Positions 25,118 to 35,689 of a DNA stretch of 64,000 nt are shown here, in pieces. Location of the stretch: contig NZ_FPAJ01000007.1 in assembly GCF_900116285.1 (NCBI RefSeq), forward strand, positions 79,363 through 143,362, in the 5' to 3' direction. Source of the stretch: Sulfitobacter marinus. Its GTDB lineage: Bacteria > Pseudomonadota > Alphaproteobacteria > Rhodobacterales > Rhodobacteraceae. Every line of letters starts with the position of its first letter. Positions within the stretch are counted from its first letter, which is position 1. The notes under the pieces are model-generated. The model was not told where the DNA came from. It worked only from the letters and a program-made list of their open reading frames with translations, and ran no database searches. A program made the position numbers and the translations under genes.

Positions 25118-25698
25118 GCGCGCAGGCATACCCAGTCTGCGAGGGTGCCGTCCAGCCCCTTATCGCGTCCTGTTGCATGCTCTTTGACGGTCAGGCCCGC
25201 ATCAGCCAAAAGACCGGTCAATTCGTCGTGGGTGAAGTAGGTATAAAGCCGGCCCAGCGTATCGCGACGTTCGCCTGTGCCGGTCTTTACCCCGATGTGA
25301 AATACCCCGTTCGGGCGCAGGGCGGCGGCGATGTTTTTCAGATGGCGCGGCATGTCGCGGCGCGGCGCGTGCAAAAGGCTGAAGTTGGCCCAAACCCCAT
25401 CATAGAGATCGGTGCCGGTCAGATCATCAAAGCTGGCTTGTTTCGCCGTGACCCCGTGTTTCTGTGCGGCGAGGGCCACCATTTCGGGCACAGGGTCTAT
25501 CGCGGTAACCTTAAGGCCCGCGCGGGCCATATGCTCGGCTGCGATGCCCGGACCGCAGCCCAGATCCAGAACGGTGCCGCCTGGTTTTACCGCGCGGATG
25601 AACGCGTGCAGTTGTGGATCACCAGTGATGCTCTGATTGAACTCAGCGTATTCCTGCGCTTTGTCTGCGTAGACGCCTAGCGTTTCTGGATCGCTCAT
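25105..25698 (-). CDS. SAM-dependent class I methyltransferase
   Basis: 197 residues with a Rossmann methyltransferase fold: motif [16 protein letters not shown], then [10 protein letters not shown] (acidic loop), and the post-motif region [18 protein letters not shown]. The start is the ATG at 25698, which overlaps the upstream stop (ATGA). The substrate cannot be predicted; small-molecule methylation (ubiquinone- or tellurite-type) is typical of this size. It lies in the coupled ispH-to-TRIC run. Confidence 0.85.
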   Translation of the reverse strand: MSDPETLGVYADKAQEYAEFNQSITGDPQLHAFIRAVKPGGTVLDLGCGPGIAAEHMARAGLKVTAIDPVPEMVALAAQKHGVTAKQASFDDLTGTDLYDGVWANFSLLHAPRRDMPRHLKNIAAALRPNGVFHIGVKTGTGERRDTLGRLYTYFTHDELTGLLADAGLTVKEHATGRDKGLDGTLADWVCLRAWRN

Positions 25699-26147
25699 AA
25701 AAACACGCCTGTCGCGAGGCAGATCAATACAATGGCGGTTAATAAGACACGCAACTTCATCCACCATTCAGGGGCCAGCCCCCACCGCCAAAACGCGAAA
25801 TCTAGCGCCAGCAATCCGGCAAAGCCGAACATCAGGTTCATGCCAGCCCCGACCGGGCCGCCGCCCGTCATGAAAAACGCCCAAAGGGCTGGGATGACTG
25901 CAAGGGTGTACCCCGTCGCGGCCTGTGGGCCATCGGCCTTGGTGGCAAAGCCCCACAAGACGCCGGACATGAATGACAAAATCACTGCGCCATAGAAAAG
26001 CTGGATATAGGGACCAACAAAACGGCCCCCCAGATTGGCGGCAGCCCAGGTGGCTAGGGGTTCATTGACCACCGTCAACGCGCCCCAGATGAACGGGATC
26101 AGACCGGCAAGGCCAAGAATAAGCGGGGCGCGGGGAATAGTTGTCAT
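25695..26147 (-). CDS. DUF3429-family membrane protein
   Basis: 150 residues with about four to five hydrophobic segments ([65 protein letters not shown]). The [16 protein letters not shown] stretch is the DUF3429 hallmark. Function unknown. Start overlaps the ispH stop and its stop overlaps the methyltransferase start. Confidence 0.85.
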   Translation of the reverse strand: MTTIPRAPLILGLAGLIPFIWGALTVVNEPLATWAAANLGGRFVGPYIQLFYGAVILSFMSGVLWGFATKADGPQAATGYTLAVIPALWAFFMTGGGPVGAGMNLMFGFAGLLALDFAFWRWGLAPEWWMKLRVLLTAIVLICLATGVFL

Positions 26148-27094
26148 GCGGGCACCCGCAAGACGCGCGGAACCTTGAATTCAACGTTTTCGATGGCGGT
26201 TTCGACCAGTTCTTCGGTGACGTCGTAGCGGGATTTAAAGGCGTCGATGACTTCGTTGATCAGCACCTCGGGGGCGGATGCGCCTGCCGTGATCCCGATG
26301 CTTTTGATCCCGTCTAGCGCGCGCCAATCGATGTCGTCAGCGCGCTGAACAAGCTGGGCATAAGAACAGCCCGCGCGCGATCCGACCTCGACCAGCCTTT
26401 TGGAGTTGCTGGAGTTCGGGGCACCGACGACCAGCATGGCGTCGCATTTAGGGGCCATGGCCTTGACCGCTTCTTGGCGGTTGGTCGTGGCATAGCAGAT
26501 GTCTTCCTTGTGGGGGCCAACAATGGCCGGGAACCGCGCGTTCAGGGCCGCGACGATGTCTGCGGTGTCATCGATGCTCAGGGTTGTTTGCGTAACATAG
26601 GCCAACTTTTGCGGGTCCCGCACGGTCACGGTTGCCACGTCTTGCGGGGTTTCGACCAGCAGCACTTCGCCGTCGGGCAGTTGCCCCATGGTGCCGACGG
26701 TTTCGGGGTGCCCTTCGTGACCGATCATAATCATCTGAAGCCCTGCATCTGCGTGGCGCTGCGCTTCGATGTGGACCTTGCTGACCAAAGGGCAGGTGGC
26801 ATCAACATAGACCATATTGCGGGCCTGCGCAGCATTAGGGACCGATTTTGGGACACCGTGGGCGGAAAAAATCACCGGGCGGTCATCGGGGCATTCCGAG
26901 AGTTCCTCGACAAAAACGGCACCCTTTTCACGCAACCCGTCGACGACGAATTTATTATGTACAATCTCGTGGCGAACATAGACAGGTGCCCCCCATTTTT
27001 CGAGCGCCATTTCAACGATCTTGATGGCGCGGTCCACCCCTGCACAAAACCCACGGGGGGCCGCAAGATAAAGGGTCAGGGGTGATTTTGACAT
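26144..27094 (-). CDS. ispH: 4-hydroxy-3-methylbut-2-enyl diphosphate reductase
   Basis: 316 residues. Last enzyme of the MEP isoprenoid pathway, a [4Fe-4S] enzyme making IPP and DMAPP. The three cluster cysteines are in [17 protein letters not shown], and a third in the GSRAGC-type region; substrate residues are in [14 protein letters not shown], and [14 protein letters not shown] and [13 protein letters not shown] are intact. I chose ATG at 27094 ([13 protein letters not shown]); the longer upstream frame is not family-like. It begins the leftward coupled run. Confidence 0.95.
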   Translation of the reverse strand: MSKSPLTLYLAAPRGFCAGVDRAIKIVEMALEKWGAPVYVRHEIVHNKFVVDGLREKGAVFVEELSECPDDRPVIFSAHGVPKSVPNAAQARNMVYVDATCPLVSKVHIEAQRHADAGLQMIMIGHEGHPETVGTMGQLPDGEVLLVETPQDVATVTVRDPQKLAYVTQTTLSIDDTADIVAALNARFPAIVGPHKEDICYATTNRQEAVKAMAPKCDAMLVVGAPNSSNSKRLVEVGSRAGCSYAQLVQRADDIDWRALDGIKSIGITAGASAPEVLINEVIDAFKSRYDVTEELVETAIENVEFKVPRVLRVPA

Positions 27095-27324
27095 GTCCGG
27101 CTCCTTGGGCTTGGTGATTAGATAAGTGCTGCAGGCACAATCGTCCAGACGGGAGCGGCGGCCGCGCAAGCATATCGTCCGTGGGAAGCCGCGTCCTATG
27201 GAACCTTGGTAAGGTGCCGTTTCATATTTTGAGCTTCTTTCGCCTTTGCCAGCACTCGAAAACCAATTCAGAGCCTATGCCCGTAGCGTTTGCCGCATAA
27301 TTGTAACGGGCTTTTTGCGCGCAA

Positions 27325-27870
27325 TCAGTCTTCGCTGGTTTCGCGCGGGGGGCGGCCAATGACGTCGCGCAGATCTTCCAACTCGATAAAGTTGTCCACC
27401 TGGCGGCGTAGATCATCCGAGATCATCGGCGGTTGGCTGCGAATGGTGCTGACAACGGACACACGCACGCCTTGGCGCTGCAGGCTTTCGACCAGAGGCC
27501 GAAAATCACCATCGCCCGAGAAGATCACGATGTGGTCGAGACGCGGTGCCAGTTCCATCGCATCGACTGCCAGTTCGATGTCCATGTTACCTTTGACTTT
27601 GCGCCGGCCCATGCTGTCGGTGTACTCCTTGGCGGGCTTTGTCACCATCGTGAAGCCGTTATAGTTCAGCCAATCAACCAAGGGACGGATCGGCGAATAT
27701 TCTTCGTTCTCAAGCAGTGCAGTATAATAGAACGCGCGCAACAGTTTTCCGCGTCTCATAAACTCGGTACGCAACAACTTGTAGTCAATATCGAAACCAA
27801 GGCTTTTGGCAGCGGCGTAAAGATTCGAACCATCTATGAATAGAGCTAAGCGTTCGTCTTTATAAAACAT
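27325..27870 (-). CDS. NYN-domain (LabA/DUF88-like) putative nuclease
   Basis: 181 residues of PIN-like fold. The acidic catalytic set is visible: LFIDGSNLYAAAK, then VKGNMDIELAVDAM, and HIVIFSGDGDFRPLVESL. LabA-type NYN proteins are predicted RNases or RNA-binding regulators. The ATG at 27870 gives the standard MFYKDERLALFIDGSN start. It is divergent from folK and separated by 230 bp from ispH, a gap in which I see only a weak GCCCGT/ACGGGC hairpin near 27276-27312. Confidence 0.88.
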   Translation of the reverse strand: MFYKDERLALFIDGSNLYAAAKSLGFDIDYKLLRTEFMRRGKLLRAFYYTALLENEEYSPIRPLVDWLNYNGFTMVTKPAKEYTDSMGRRKVKGNMDIELAVDAMELAPRLDHIVIFSGDGDFRPLVESLQRQGVRVSVVSTIRSQPPMISDDLRRQVDNFIELEDLRDVIGRPPRETSED

Positions 27871-28028
27871 ATGATGTCCTTGTAGTAATAGGCTGCTAGG
27901 GAGGTTGGTTGCGAGAATGATATCACAGATTACGATTTTTTTGCGTGAAATCAATCATGTCCTTTGGGAACCCATAGCCATTTGTGACGAGGCGGCAAGT
28001 GATAAACAACTGTAGATATGTAAGTACC

Positions 28029-28601
28029 GTGCGAGATATCGCAAAAGTGTCTTGGGTTGCGCTTGGCGGTAATCAATCATCAATAGCGGGTGGCCCGGCC
28101 GAGACCGTTGCCTATGCAATCGATCTCTTGAAAGCGCAGGGATATAATTTACACGCCAAGAGCCGGCTTTTTGCCAATCCTGCGTTTCCGCTGGGATCGG
28201 GTCCGGATTACGTGAATGCTGTGGTCGGGTTCCAGACCGATTGCGCGCCTCATGAGACCCTCGAGGTGTTACACGAAATCGAGGCAAAGCTGGGCCGGGA
28301 ACGGCATGTGCGGTGGGGATCACGATCTGTTGATCTTGATCTTATCGCGGTGGGGGACGCGGTTTTCCCCGATGTGCAGAGACAGAATCACTGGCGTAAT
28401 TTGCCCTTGGACGATCAGATGATCCAAACGCCTGATGAATTGATCCTGCCGCACCCACGGATGCAAGATCGGGCGTTTGTATTGGTGCCTATGGCCGAAA
28501 TCGCCCCGAATTGGCTGCATCCGATACTGGAAAAGACCGTTTTGCAGATGTTGAATGACCTGCCGCAACAAGATAAAGACGACGTCAGACCGATTGAATA
28601 A
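28029..28601 (+). CDS. folK: 2-amino-4-hydroxy-6-hydroxymethyldihydropteridine pyrophosphokinase
   Basis: About 190 residues. It makes the activated pterin for folate synthesis. The family core is present: VALGGNQSS, the SRLFANPAFPLGSGPDYVNAV region, GRERHVRWGSRSVDLDLI (substrate/ATP site) and ILPHPRMQDRAFVLVPM. The start is uncertain: only GTG codons are available (27984, 28029, 28047) and none has a strong ribosome site; 28029 is a compromise. A hairpin overlaps the stop codon, and rpoZ follows after 70 bp. Confidence 0.92.
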   Translation: MRDIAKVSWVALGGNQSSIAGGPAETVAYAIDLLKAQGYNLHAKSRLFANPAFPLGSGPDYVNAVVGFQTDCAPHETLEVLHEIEAKLGRERHVRWGSRSVDLDLIAVGDAVFPDVQRQNHWRNLPLDDQMIQTPDELILPHPRMQDRAFVLVPMAEIAPNWLHPILEKTVLQMLNDLPQQDKDDVRPIE

Positions 28602-28627
28602 GCCCTTGTAAATCTCGCAAAGGGCTT
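28600..28627 (+). terminator. Terminator-like hairpin at the folK stop
   Basis: AAGCCCTT and AAGGGCTT, perfect 8-bp stem with a 12-base loop, beginning inside the folK stop codon. A short, broken T-run follows (CTTCTAAAT). Confidence 0.7.
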
Positions 28628-28671
28628 CTAAATAGTCGGCTTCTTGCAGCATTTCTTATTGGAGCATCCCT

Positions 28672-29025
28672 ATGGCCCGCGTCACTGTTGAAGATTGTGT
28701 GGACAAAGTTCCAAACCGGTTCGAGCTTGTTATGCTTGCCGCGCACCGTGCCCGTGAAATTGCAGCAGGTTCCCCTGTTACAGTTGATCGTGACAATGAT
28801 AAAAACCCTGTCGTTTCCCTGCGCGAAATCGCTGACGAAACACAGTCTGCTGACGATCTGCGCGAGCGCCTGATCGAAAGCAATCAGAACCAGATCGAAG
28901 TTGACGAACCAGAAGAGGACGCAATGGCGTTGCTGATGGGGGCTGAACAGGACAAGCCGGAAGAAGACAGCATGTCCGAAGAAATGTTGCTGCGGCAATT
29001 GATGGCAGCACAAGGGCAGGGCTAA
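28672..29025 (+). CDS. rpoZ: RNA polymerase omega subunit
   Basis: 117 residues. The N-terminus [20 protein letters not shown] and [12 protein letters not shown], then [10 protein letters not shown], is omega, which latches beta' and helps bind ppGpp. The C-terminal half is an acidic tail ([22 protein letters not shown]), typical in alphaproteobacteria. It directly precedes the (p)ppGpp synthetase gene, a functionally linked and conserved neighbour. Confidence 0.97.
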   Translation: MARVTVEDCVDKVPNRFELVMLAAHRAREIAAGSPVTVDRDNDKNPVVSLREIADETQSADDLRERLIESNQNQIEVDEPEEDAMALLMGAEQDKPEEDSMSEEMLLRQLMAAQGQG

Positions 29026-29061
29026 GACCCGCGCCCTTCGGGGCTATGAGGCAGTACAGGC

Positions 29062-31212
29062 ATGAACACCGCCGAAATTACGGCTGACGATCTTGTCGCG
29101 CTTGTTCGCGCCTATAACCCTAAGTCCAACGAAGAACACATCCGCCTCGCCTATGACTACGGTGAGAAGATGCACGAGGGGCAGTTTCGCCATTCAGGCG
29201 AGCCCTATTTTACGCATCCGGTTTCTGTCGCCGCTATTCTGACCGAGCAGCAGCTGGACGACGCCACGATCATCACCGCGCTGCTGCACGACACGATTGA
29301 AGACACCAAGGCGTCTTACGCCGAGGTCGAGAAACGGTTTGGCCAAGACGTGGCCGAACTGGTTGATGGCGTTACAAAGCTGACCAATCTTCAGCTGAAT
29401 TCGACCGAAACCAAACAAGCCGAGAATTTCCGCAAACTGTTTATGGCGATGTCCAAGGACCTTCGGGTGATCTTGGTCAAGCTCGCGGACCGCTTGCATA
29501 ATATGCGCACGATTAAATCGATGCGCCCCGACAAGCAGGTTCAAAAGGCCCGCGAAACCATGGATATTTATGCGCCACTTGCCGGGCGCATGGGGATGCA
29601 GTGGATGCGTGAAGAGCTGGAGGATCTGGCCTTTCGCGTGCTGAACCCCGAGGGGCGGCAATCAATCATCCGGCGTTTTATCACGTTGCAACGCGAAACG
29701 GGCGATGTGATTCAGCGGATTACCGGCGACATGCGCCAAGAGCTTGAAAAAGCCGGGATCGAGGCCGAGGTCTTTGGCCGTGCGAAAAAGCCGTATTCGA
29801 TCTGGCGCAAGATGCAGGAAAAGGATCAGTCGTTTTCGCGGCTGTCCGACATCTATGGTTTCCGGGTAATCACCACCACTGACGACGCCTGCTATCGCGC
29901 GCTTGGGGTTATCCATCGCCGTTGGCGGGCTGTGCCGGGCCGGTTCAAGGATTACATCAGCCAACCTAAAACCAACGGCTATCGGTCGATTCACACAACT
30001 GTTTCGGGCCGTGATGGTAAACGGGTCGAGGTTCAGATCAGAACCCGCCAGATGCATGATGTCGCCGAAACCGGCGTGGCCGCGCATTGGTCGTATCGCG
30101 ACGGTGTCCGGTCGCGGAACCCCTTTGCCGTTGATCCGGTGAAATGGGTCGCGCAACTGACTGAACAGCTGGATTCCGAGGAAGATCACGAAGATTTCCT
30201 CGAGGCGGTCAAGCTTGAGATGTATGCAGATCAGGTGTTCTGCTTTACGCCCAAGGGCGAAGTGGTCAAGCTGCCCCGTGGTGCAACTCCGATTGATTTT
30301 GCCTATGCGATCCATACGCGGATCGGGTCGGCCTGCGTGGGGGCCAAGATCGACGGGATGCGGGTGCCGCTGTGGACCCGTGTCAAAAACGGCCAGTCGA
30401 TCGAGATTATTACGGCACAAGGCCAAACGCCGCAGGTCACGTGGTTGGATATCGCAACTACAGGCAAGGCCAAGACCGCGATCCGCCGGTCCCTGCGCGA
30501 GGTGGATCGTGCGCGGTTTGTGAGCCTTGGGCGCGAATTGGCGCGTTCCGCCTTTGAACAGATCGGCAAACGTGCGACCGAAAAAGTGCTGCGCACGGCG
30601 GCGCGGAACCTGAGATTGGACAGCCCCGAAGACTTGCTTGCGCGGCTTGGCTCTGCCGATCTGACGGGCGGCGAAATCGTACAATCCGTCTATCCGCATC
30701 TGCAACCAAAGCCGGGCGAACAGGTGGACCAAAAACGCGCCGTTGTCGGTTTGCAGCCAGGGCAGTCCTATGACCGTGCCCCGTGTTGTCAGCCGCTGCC
30801 GGGTGAACGCATTGTTGGCATCACCTATCGCGGCAAGGGTGTCACGATCCACTCGATTGATTGTGAACGGCTGTCTGCTTACGAGGATCAACCAGAACGC
30901 TGGCTGGATTTGCGCTGGCATGACGGCCCGCATCCTGCCGCCTATGGCGCGACGCTGGATCTGACGATTGGCAACGGTGCCGGTGTCTTGGGGCGGATTT
31001 GCACGTTGATCGGTCAATCGGGTGCCAATATTTCAAATCTGGAATTTTTGGACCGCAAACCTGACTTTTACCGGTTGCTGATCTACGTAGAGCTGCGAGA
31101 CATAGCGCATCTGCATTCTTTGATGCCGACCCTAGAGGCAGAAAGCGAAGTGGCTGAGATCAGCCGACATAGAAACATGAAGGCTTTGAAAGCGAACGAC
31201 AAAGAAGCCTGA
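29062..31212 (+). CDS. rsh: Bifunctional (p)ppGpp synthetase/hydrolase (Rsh)
   Basis: 716 residues; the single long RelA/SpoT homologue expected in alphaproteobacteria. HD hydrolase domain at the N-terminus (HPVSVAAILTEQ, ALLHDTIEDT), then the synthetase domain (KPYSIWRKMQEK, DIYGFRVITT, TNGYRSIHTTV), TGS domain (VFCFTPKGEVVKLPRGATPI) and a C-terminal ACT domain (LDLTIGNGAGVLGRICTLIG). Both catalytic centres are intact, so it should make and degrade the alarmone. Confidence 0.96.
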   Translation: MNTAEITADDLVALVRAYNPKSNEEHIRLAYDYGEKMHEGQFRHSGEPYFTHPVSVAAILTEQQLDDATIITALLHDTIEDTKASYAEVEKRFGQDVAELVDGVTKLTNLQLNSTETKQAENFRKLFMAMSKDLRVILVKLADRLHNMRTIKSMRPDKQVQKARETMDIYAPLAGRMGMQWMREELEDLAFRVLNPEGRQSIIRRFITLQRETGDVIQRITGDMRQELEKAGIEAEVFGRAKKPYSIWRKMQEKDQSFSRLSDIYGFRVITTTDDACYRALGVIHRRWRAVPGRFKDYISQPKTNGYRSIHTTVSGRDGKRVEVQIRTRQMHDVAETGVAAHWSYRDGVRSRNPFAVDPVKWVAQLTEQLDSEEDHEDFLEAVKLEMYADQVFCFTPKGEVVKLPRGATPIDFAYAIHTRIGSACVGAKIDGMRVPLWTRVKNGQSIEIITAQGQTPQVTWLDIATTGKAKTAIRRSLREVDRARFVSLGRELARSAFEQIGKRATEKVLRTAARNLRLDSPEDLLARLGSADLTGGEIVQSVYPHLQPKPGEQVDQKRAVVGLQPGQSYDRAPCCQPLPGERIVGITYRGKGVTIHSIDCERLSAYEDQPERWLDLRWHDGPHPAAYGATLDLTIGNGAGVLGRICTLIGQSGANISNLEFLDRKPDFYRLLIYVELRDIAHLHSLMPTLEAESEVAEISRHRNMKALKANDKEA

Positions 31213-31246
31213 GCACGCGAAGTTTGCCAAATCCAAGGACGAAGAG

Positions 31247-31942
31247 TTGATTTTTAAACGTCGCGACCCGAAACCTGCATTGCGCGCCATGGCCGAGTTC
31301 ATGTGGCCGCGTGGTGGTTGGACGCGTGCGTTTCATTACGTCAAACACCGGATGCGTCGCTTGCCGGACACCCCCGAACGCATTGCGCGGGGCATTTGGG
31401 CGGGTGTTTTCACGACGTTTACGCCGTTCTACGGGATGCACTTTATCGTGGCTGCGTTGGTATCTCGGCTGATGCGGGGCAATATGTTGGCCGCTTTGAT
31501 GGGCACGTTTTTTGGCAACCCGCTGACCTATGTGCCGATTGGGCTGTCATCGCTGTCGATGGGGCATTGGATATTGGGCTCTCCGATGCAGCGGGGGGAG
31601 CATCGGTCTTTCGGCGGTAAATTCGTCGACGCGGGCTATGACCTGTTTGCCAATTTCATTGCAATCTTTACCGACCGCACCGCGGATTGGTCTGGGCTGA
31701 CCGTTTTTTGGCATCAGGTGTTTTACCCCTATCTGATCGGGGGCATTTTGCCCGGTATCATCTGTGCGACCATCGCGTATTATCTGTCGGTGCCACTGCT
31801 GCGGGCCTATCAGAAACGCCGAAAAGGTGTGATCAAAGCGAAATTCGAGGCGCTCAAGAAAAAGGCCGCAGCCAAGGCCGAAGCGAAACGTATTATGGAG
31901 CAGACGGCTCAGAAGGGGAGTGATCATGGCAGTGCAGGGTAA
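31247..31942 (+). CDS. DUF2062-family membrane protein
   Basis: 231 residues with a TTG start preceded by AAGGACGAAGAG. Family features: GGWTRAFHYVKHRMRRLPD, then TPERIARGIWAGVFTTFTPF, FFGNPLTYVPI and a C-terminal Lys/Ala-rich charged helix (KAKFEALKKKAAAKAEAK). Three to four hydrophobic segments. Function unknown. The gene overlaps the pdxJ start by 17 bp and belongs to the rsh-to-recO run. Confidence 0.88.
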   Translation: MIFKRRDPKPALRAMAEFMWPRGGWTRAFHYVKHRMRRLPDTPERIARGIWAGVFTTFTPFYGMHFIVAALVSRLMRGNMLAALMGTFFGNPLTYVPIGLSSLSMGHWILGSPMQRGEHRSFGGKFVDAGYDLFANFIAIFTDRTADWSGLTVFWHQVFYPYLIGGILPGIICATIAYYLSVPLLRAYQKRRKGVIKAKFEALKKKAAAKAEAKRIMEQTAQKGSDHGSAG

Positions 31943-32678
31943 GCTGAGACTTGGGGTCAATATTGACCATGTCGCCACGGTAAGAAATGCGCGGGGCGGC
32001 GCGTATCCCGATCCGTTGCGTGCCGCGCGCGCAGCACAGGACGCCGGTGCGGACGGCATTACCGCGCATCTGCGCGAAGACCGTCGCCACATCACCGATG
32101 CCGACATCGAAGGGCTGCAAGAGGTGCTGACCGTGCCGCTGAATTTCGAGATGGCAGCCACGGATGAAATGCAGGCCATCGCCTTGCGTCACAAGCCCCA
32201 TGCGGTCTGCATCGTGCCCGAAAAGCGCGAGGAACGGACAACCGAGGGCGGCCTTGAGGTTGCCCGCGAAGAGAACAAACTGGCCCATTTCATCGCCCCC
32301 TTGCGGGACGCTGGCTGCCGGGTGAGCATCTTTATCGCAGCCGATCAACGCCAGATCGAAGCGGCTAACCGCATCGGTGCTGAAGTGATCGAATTGCACA
32401 CCGGTGCCTATTGCGATGCCTTTGCCGAAGGGCATTGGGAAGTCGCGCAAAAGGAACTGCAAAAGCTGGAGGAAATGGCCAAGTTCGGGCATGATCTTGG
32501 GCTGGAAATCCATGCGGGGCATGGTTTGACCTATGACACCGTGTCCCCCGTGGCAGCGTTCCCCGAGGTCCAAGAACTGAACATCGGCCACTTCCTGATC
32601 GGCGAGGCGATCTTTCTCGGGCTTGGTCCGGCCATTGAAGAAATGCGCCGCCTGATGGACGATGCACGGGCAGAGTAA
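31926..32678 (+). CDS. pdxJ: Pyridoxine 5'-phosphate synthase
   Basis: 250 residues, TIM barrel joining 1-deoxyxylulose-5-phosphate with aminoacetone phosphate. Hallmarks: RLGVNIDHVATVRNARGG, GADGITAHLREDRRHI, NFEMAATDEM, VCIVPEKREERTTEGGL and HAGHGLTYDTV. GGGGAG sits seven bases before the ATG at 31926; a GTG two codons upstream is an alternative. It is followed by acpS after 9 bp, the usual order. Confidence 0.96.
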   Translation: MAVQGKLRLGVNIDHVATVRNARGGAYPDPLRAARAAQDAGADGITAHLREDRRHITDADIEGLQEVLTVPLNFEMAATDEMQAIALRHKPHAVCIVPEKREERTTEGGLEVAREENKLAHFIAPLRDAGCRVSIFIAADQRQIEAANRIGAEVIELHTGAYCDAFAEGHWEVAQKELQKLEEMAKFGHDLGLEIHAGHGLTYDTVSPVAAFPEVQELNIGHFLIGEAIFLGLGPAIEEMRRLMDDARAE

Positions 32679-32687
32679 GGCGGTAAT

Positions 32688-33089
32688 ATGATCCTTGGCA
32701 TCGGGACTGATCTTGCAAATATCGAACGTATTCAGGGAACGCTTGACCGTTTTGGCGACCGGTTTCGCAACCGTGTTTTTACGGATACCGAACAACGCAA
32801 GGCAGAGCGTCGCCGCGATGTTGCAGGCACCTATGCAAAACGTTGGGCGGCCAAGGAAGCATGTTCAAAGGCGCTTGGGACGGGCCTGCGGATGGGGATT
32901 GCGTGGAAAGACATGGCCGTCACCAACCTGCGCAGTGGGCAGCCGGTGATGCACGTGACCGGTTGGGCGGCCGAGCGATTGTCGAAAATGACACCCGCAG
33001 GGCACGAGGCGATTATCCACGTCACATTGACCGATGATCACCCTTGGGCGCAGGCTTTCGTGGTGATTGAGGCGCGCCCAATCACGTAA
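32688..33089 (+). CDS. acpS: Holo-[acyl-carrier-protein] synthase
   Basis: 133 residues. It transfers the 4'-phosphopantetheine arm from CoA to acyl carrier protein. The Mg-binding motifs are [12 protein letters not shown] at the start and [15 protein letters not shown]. Standard pdxJ-acpS-lepB order; the following lepB lies 115 bp on with its own possible promoter. Confidence 0.95.
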   Translation: MILGIGTDLANIERIQGTLDRFGDRFRNRVFTDTEQRKAERRRDVAGTYAKRWAAKEACSKALGTGLRMGIAWKDMAVTNLRSGQPVMHVTGWAAERLSKMTPAGHEAIIHVTLTDDHPWAQAFVVIEARPIT

Positions 33090-33204
33090 TTCCCGCCGTT
33101 ACCTTGATATCTCTCGCTATGGATGTGCTGGCGCGTCGCGCATCGCTTGACTTGGGGCAGTCCTGCCCGCATGTAACCACAAACAGATCATCAGGAGCGC
33201 CAGC

Positions 33205-34041
33205 ATGGCTGCGAAGGAAAAAACAGGCAACGCGATTGTCGAAACTATCAAAACAATCGTCTATGCGTTGTTGATTGCAGGTGTATTTCGCACCCTGTTT
33301 TTCCAACCGTTTTGGATTCCGTCCGGGTCGATGAAAGAGACATTGCTGATCGGTGATTTTCTGTTCGTGAACAAGATGGCATATGGCTACTCCTACGCGT
33401 CCTGCCCCAGCATTATTGCCCCGCGGTTCGGGATCGAAATGGATGCGAAAGACATCTGCGGTGTGTTTGATGGCGACAACAGCCGGCTGTTCGCATCCGA
33501 GCCAGAACGCGGCGACGTGGTTGTGTTTCGTCACCCAGTTTCGGGCCGCGACTATATCAAACGTTTGATCGGCCTGCCCGGTGACAAGGTTCAAATTTCG
33601 CGTGGCGTGATTAGCATCAACGGCACTGCCGTTAAGCTGCGCGACGATGGGGTTTTTGAAGAAACGATGGAGCGTCAAGGCCCGCAAGGCATGCGGCCGC
33701 GTTGTGAAAACGGGGCCATTGGTCAAGGCGGCGTTTGCAAAAAATCCCGTCAGATCGAGACGCTGCCAAACGGTGTCGAGCACGCTATTTTGAACATTGG
33801 CAATCAGGCATCTGACAACACCGGTATATATACTGTCCCCGATGGTCATTATTTCTTTATGGGTGACAACCGCGACAACTCGGCCGATAGCCGTTTGGCG
33901 CAGCAGGCTGGCGGCGTAGGCTTTGTCCCGTTTGAAAACCTGATTGGCCGCGCGGACCGGATTATGTTCAGCTCGGGCGGGCGGTCCATGTTGTTCTTCT
34001 GGACATGGCGCAGCGACCGTTTTTTCAAAGCGATCAAGTGA
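33205..34041 (+). CDS. lepB: Signal peptidase I
   Basis: 278 residues. One N-terminal transmembrane segment (about residues 14-31) anchors a periplasmic Ser/Lys protease that removes signal peptides. The nucleophile is Ser42 in [10 protein letters not shown] and the base is Lys119 in [24 protein letters not shown] is the conserved box E. A Cys-containing insertion ([21 protein letters not shown]) is usual for the group. Its stop overlaps the rnc start (GTGA). Confidence 0.96.
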   Translation: MAAKEKTGNAIVETIKTIVYALLIAGVFRTLFFQPFWIPSGSMKETLLIGDFLFVNKMAYGYSYASCPSIIAPRFGIEMDAKDICGVFDGDNSRLFASEPERGDVVVFRHPVSGRDYIKRLIGLPGDKVQISRGVISINGTAVKLRDDGVFEETMERQGPQGMRPRCENGAIGQGGVCKKSRQIETLPNGVEHAILNIGNQASDNTGIYTVPDGHYFFMGDNRDNSADSRLAQQAGGVGFVPFENLIGRADRIMFSSGGRSMLFFWTWRSDRFFKAIK

Positions 34042-34724
34042 AGTTAAGCGCGGATCTAAAGGCCTTTGAGGGCCGCATCGGGTATAAGTTTGCCAAACCC
34101 GAACTGCTTAATCGTGCCGTCACACATGCGTCGATGTCTTCGGCCAACCGCGACGATAATCAACGGCTGGAATTTCTGGGCGACCGGGTGTTGGGTCTGG
34201 TCATGGCCGAAGCCTTGCTGGCGCTGGACCCGGGTGCCACCGAAGGCCAGTTGGCCCCTCGGTTCAATGCGCTGGTGCGCAAAGAAACCTGTGCCGATGT
34301 CGCGCGTGAAATCGATATGGGCGCAGTTCTTAAATTGGGGCGGTCCGAAATGCTGTCTGGTGGTCGCCGCAAGCAAGCCTTGCTGGGCGACGCAATCGAG
34401 GCAATAATCGCAGCGATCTACTTGGATGGTGGGCTGGAGCCCGCAAAGGATTTCATTCTGCGTCAGTGGGGCGATCGCGTCAAAACGGTAAAACAAGATG
34501 CGCGCGACGCCAAAACAGCGTTGCAGGAATGGGCGCAGGCCCGAGGATATCCACCCCCATCCTATGTACAGACCGACCGGCAAGGACCGGACCATGCGCC
34601 GGTGTTCACGATATCTGCGCGGATTGAAAATGGGGAGCAGGCTGTTGCGACAGCGCCCTCGAAACGTCAGGCCGAACAGGCCGCCGCCAAAACGCTTTTG
34701 GCACAGTTGGAGAAAAACTCATGA
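34038..34724 (+). CDS. rnc: Ribonuclease III
   Basis: 228 residues with a GTG start overlapping the lepB stop; an ATG 33 bases upstream is possible but gives a non-family N-terminus. The catalytic motif is [14 protein letters not shown], the second acidic site is [16 protein letters not shown], and a double-stranded RNA-binding domain closes the protein ([35 protein letters not shown]). It processes rRNA precursors and structured mRNAs. Coupled to era by ATGA. Confidence 0.96.
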   Translation: MKLSADLKAFEGRIGYKFAKPELLNRAVTHASMSSANRDDNQRLEFLGDRVLGLVMAEALLALDPGATEGQLAPRFNALVRKETCADVAREIDMGAVLKLGRSEMLSGGRRKQALLGDAIEAIIAAIYLDGGLEPAKDFILRQWGDRVKTVKQDARDAKTALQEWAQARGYPPPSYVQTDRQGPDHAPVFTISARIENGEQAVATAPSKRQAEQAAAKTLLAQLEKNS

Positions 34725-35629
34725 CCACGCGTGCTGGCTTTATCGCCCTGATCGGTGAGCCCAATGCGGGCAAATCCACGCTACTGAACCGGATGGTTGG
34801 CGCGAAAGTGTCGATCGTCACCCACAAAGTTCAAACCACCCGCGCGCGCATTCGCGGCGTTGCGATGGAAGGGGACAGCCAGTTGGTGTTTGTTGACACG
34901 CCCGGCCTGTTCCAGCCCCGTCGCCGTTTGGACCGCGCCATGGTTGCTGCCGCTTGGGGCGGCGCTGCGGATGCCGATATCGTTGTGCTGCTGATCGAGG
35001 CAAACCGTGGTCTGACCGAAGGTGTCGAGCGGATTTTGGAAGGGCTGGAAGGTATTGATAAGGGGCGTAAGGTGGCCTTGGCGATCAACAAGATCGACCG
35101 CGTTGACGCCCCTGTTCTGCTGGGCCTCAGCAAAGAGATGAACGAGCGGTTTCCTTTTGCGGAAACATTTATGATTTCTGCGGAACGTGGGCACGGCATT
35201 GATGCACTGCGCCAATGGCTGGCGGGCGAATTGCCTGAGGGGCCATGGCTGTACCCCGAAGACCAGATTGCCGATCTGCCGATGCGTATGATCGCGGCTG
35301 AAATGACCCGTGAAAAGCTGACATTGCGGTTGCATCAGGAATTGCCCTACCAGATGACGGTCGAGACCGAGAATTGGGAAGAACGCAAAGATGGCAGCGC
35401 CCGGATCGACCAGCTGATCTATGTCGTGCGCGATGGCCATAAGGGCATCGTTTTGGGCAGCAAAGGCGAGACGATCAAATCGGTCAGCAAAGCCGCCCGC
35501 GAAGAACTGGAAGAGTTTCTGGGCCGCAAGGTGCATCTGTTTTTGCAGGTTAAGGTCCGACCGAATTGGCTGGATGATGCAGAGCGTTACACTGAAATGG
35601 GGCTGGAGTTTAAGGACGGCAATGTTTGA
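34721..35629 (+). CDS. era: GTPase Era
   Basis: 302 residues. GTP motifs: G1 [10 protein letters not shown]3 DTPGLFQP, G4 NKIDRV; C-terminal KH domain ([20 protein letters not shown]) that binds the 3' end of 16S rRNA. It helps mature the 30S subunit and links it to growth. Overlaps rnc by four bases, the classical rnc-era pair. Confidence 0.97.
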   Translation: MTTRAGFIALIGEPNAGKSTLLNRMVGAKVSIVTHKVQTTRARIRGVAMEGDSQLVFVDTPGLFQPRRRLDRAMVAAAWGGAADADIVVLLIEANRGLTEGVERILEGLEGIDKGRKVALAINKIDRVDAPVLLGLSKEMNERFPFAETFMISAERGHGIDALRQWLAGELPEGPWLYPEDQIADLPMRMIAAEMTREKLTLRLHQELPYQMTVETENWEERKDGSARIDQLIYVVRDGHKGIVLGSKGETIKSVSKAAREELEEFLGRKVHLFLQVKVRPNWLDDAERYTEMGLEFKDGNV

Positions 35630-35689
35630 TTGCTGGTCTAAACGACCCTGCGGGGCGGATTTTTTTCCATTTGGAATTGGGGTTGGCGC

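Noticed and set aside
27095..27324. 230-bp gap between ispH and the NYN gene as a possible RNA gene
   Set aside because: Only a weak 6-bp hairpin; no tRNA-like or other recognisable structure.
29662..31017. Long open frame (451 codons) on the minus strand inside rsh
   Set aside because: Antisense shadow of a GC-rich coding gene; no family resemblance and rsh itself is complete.
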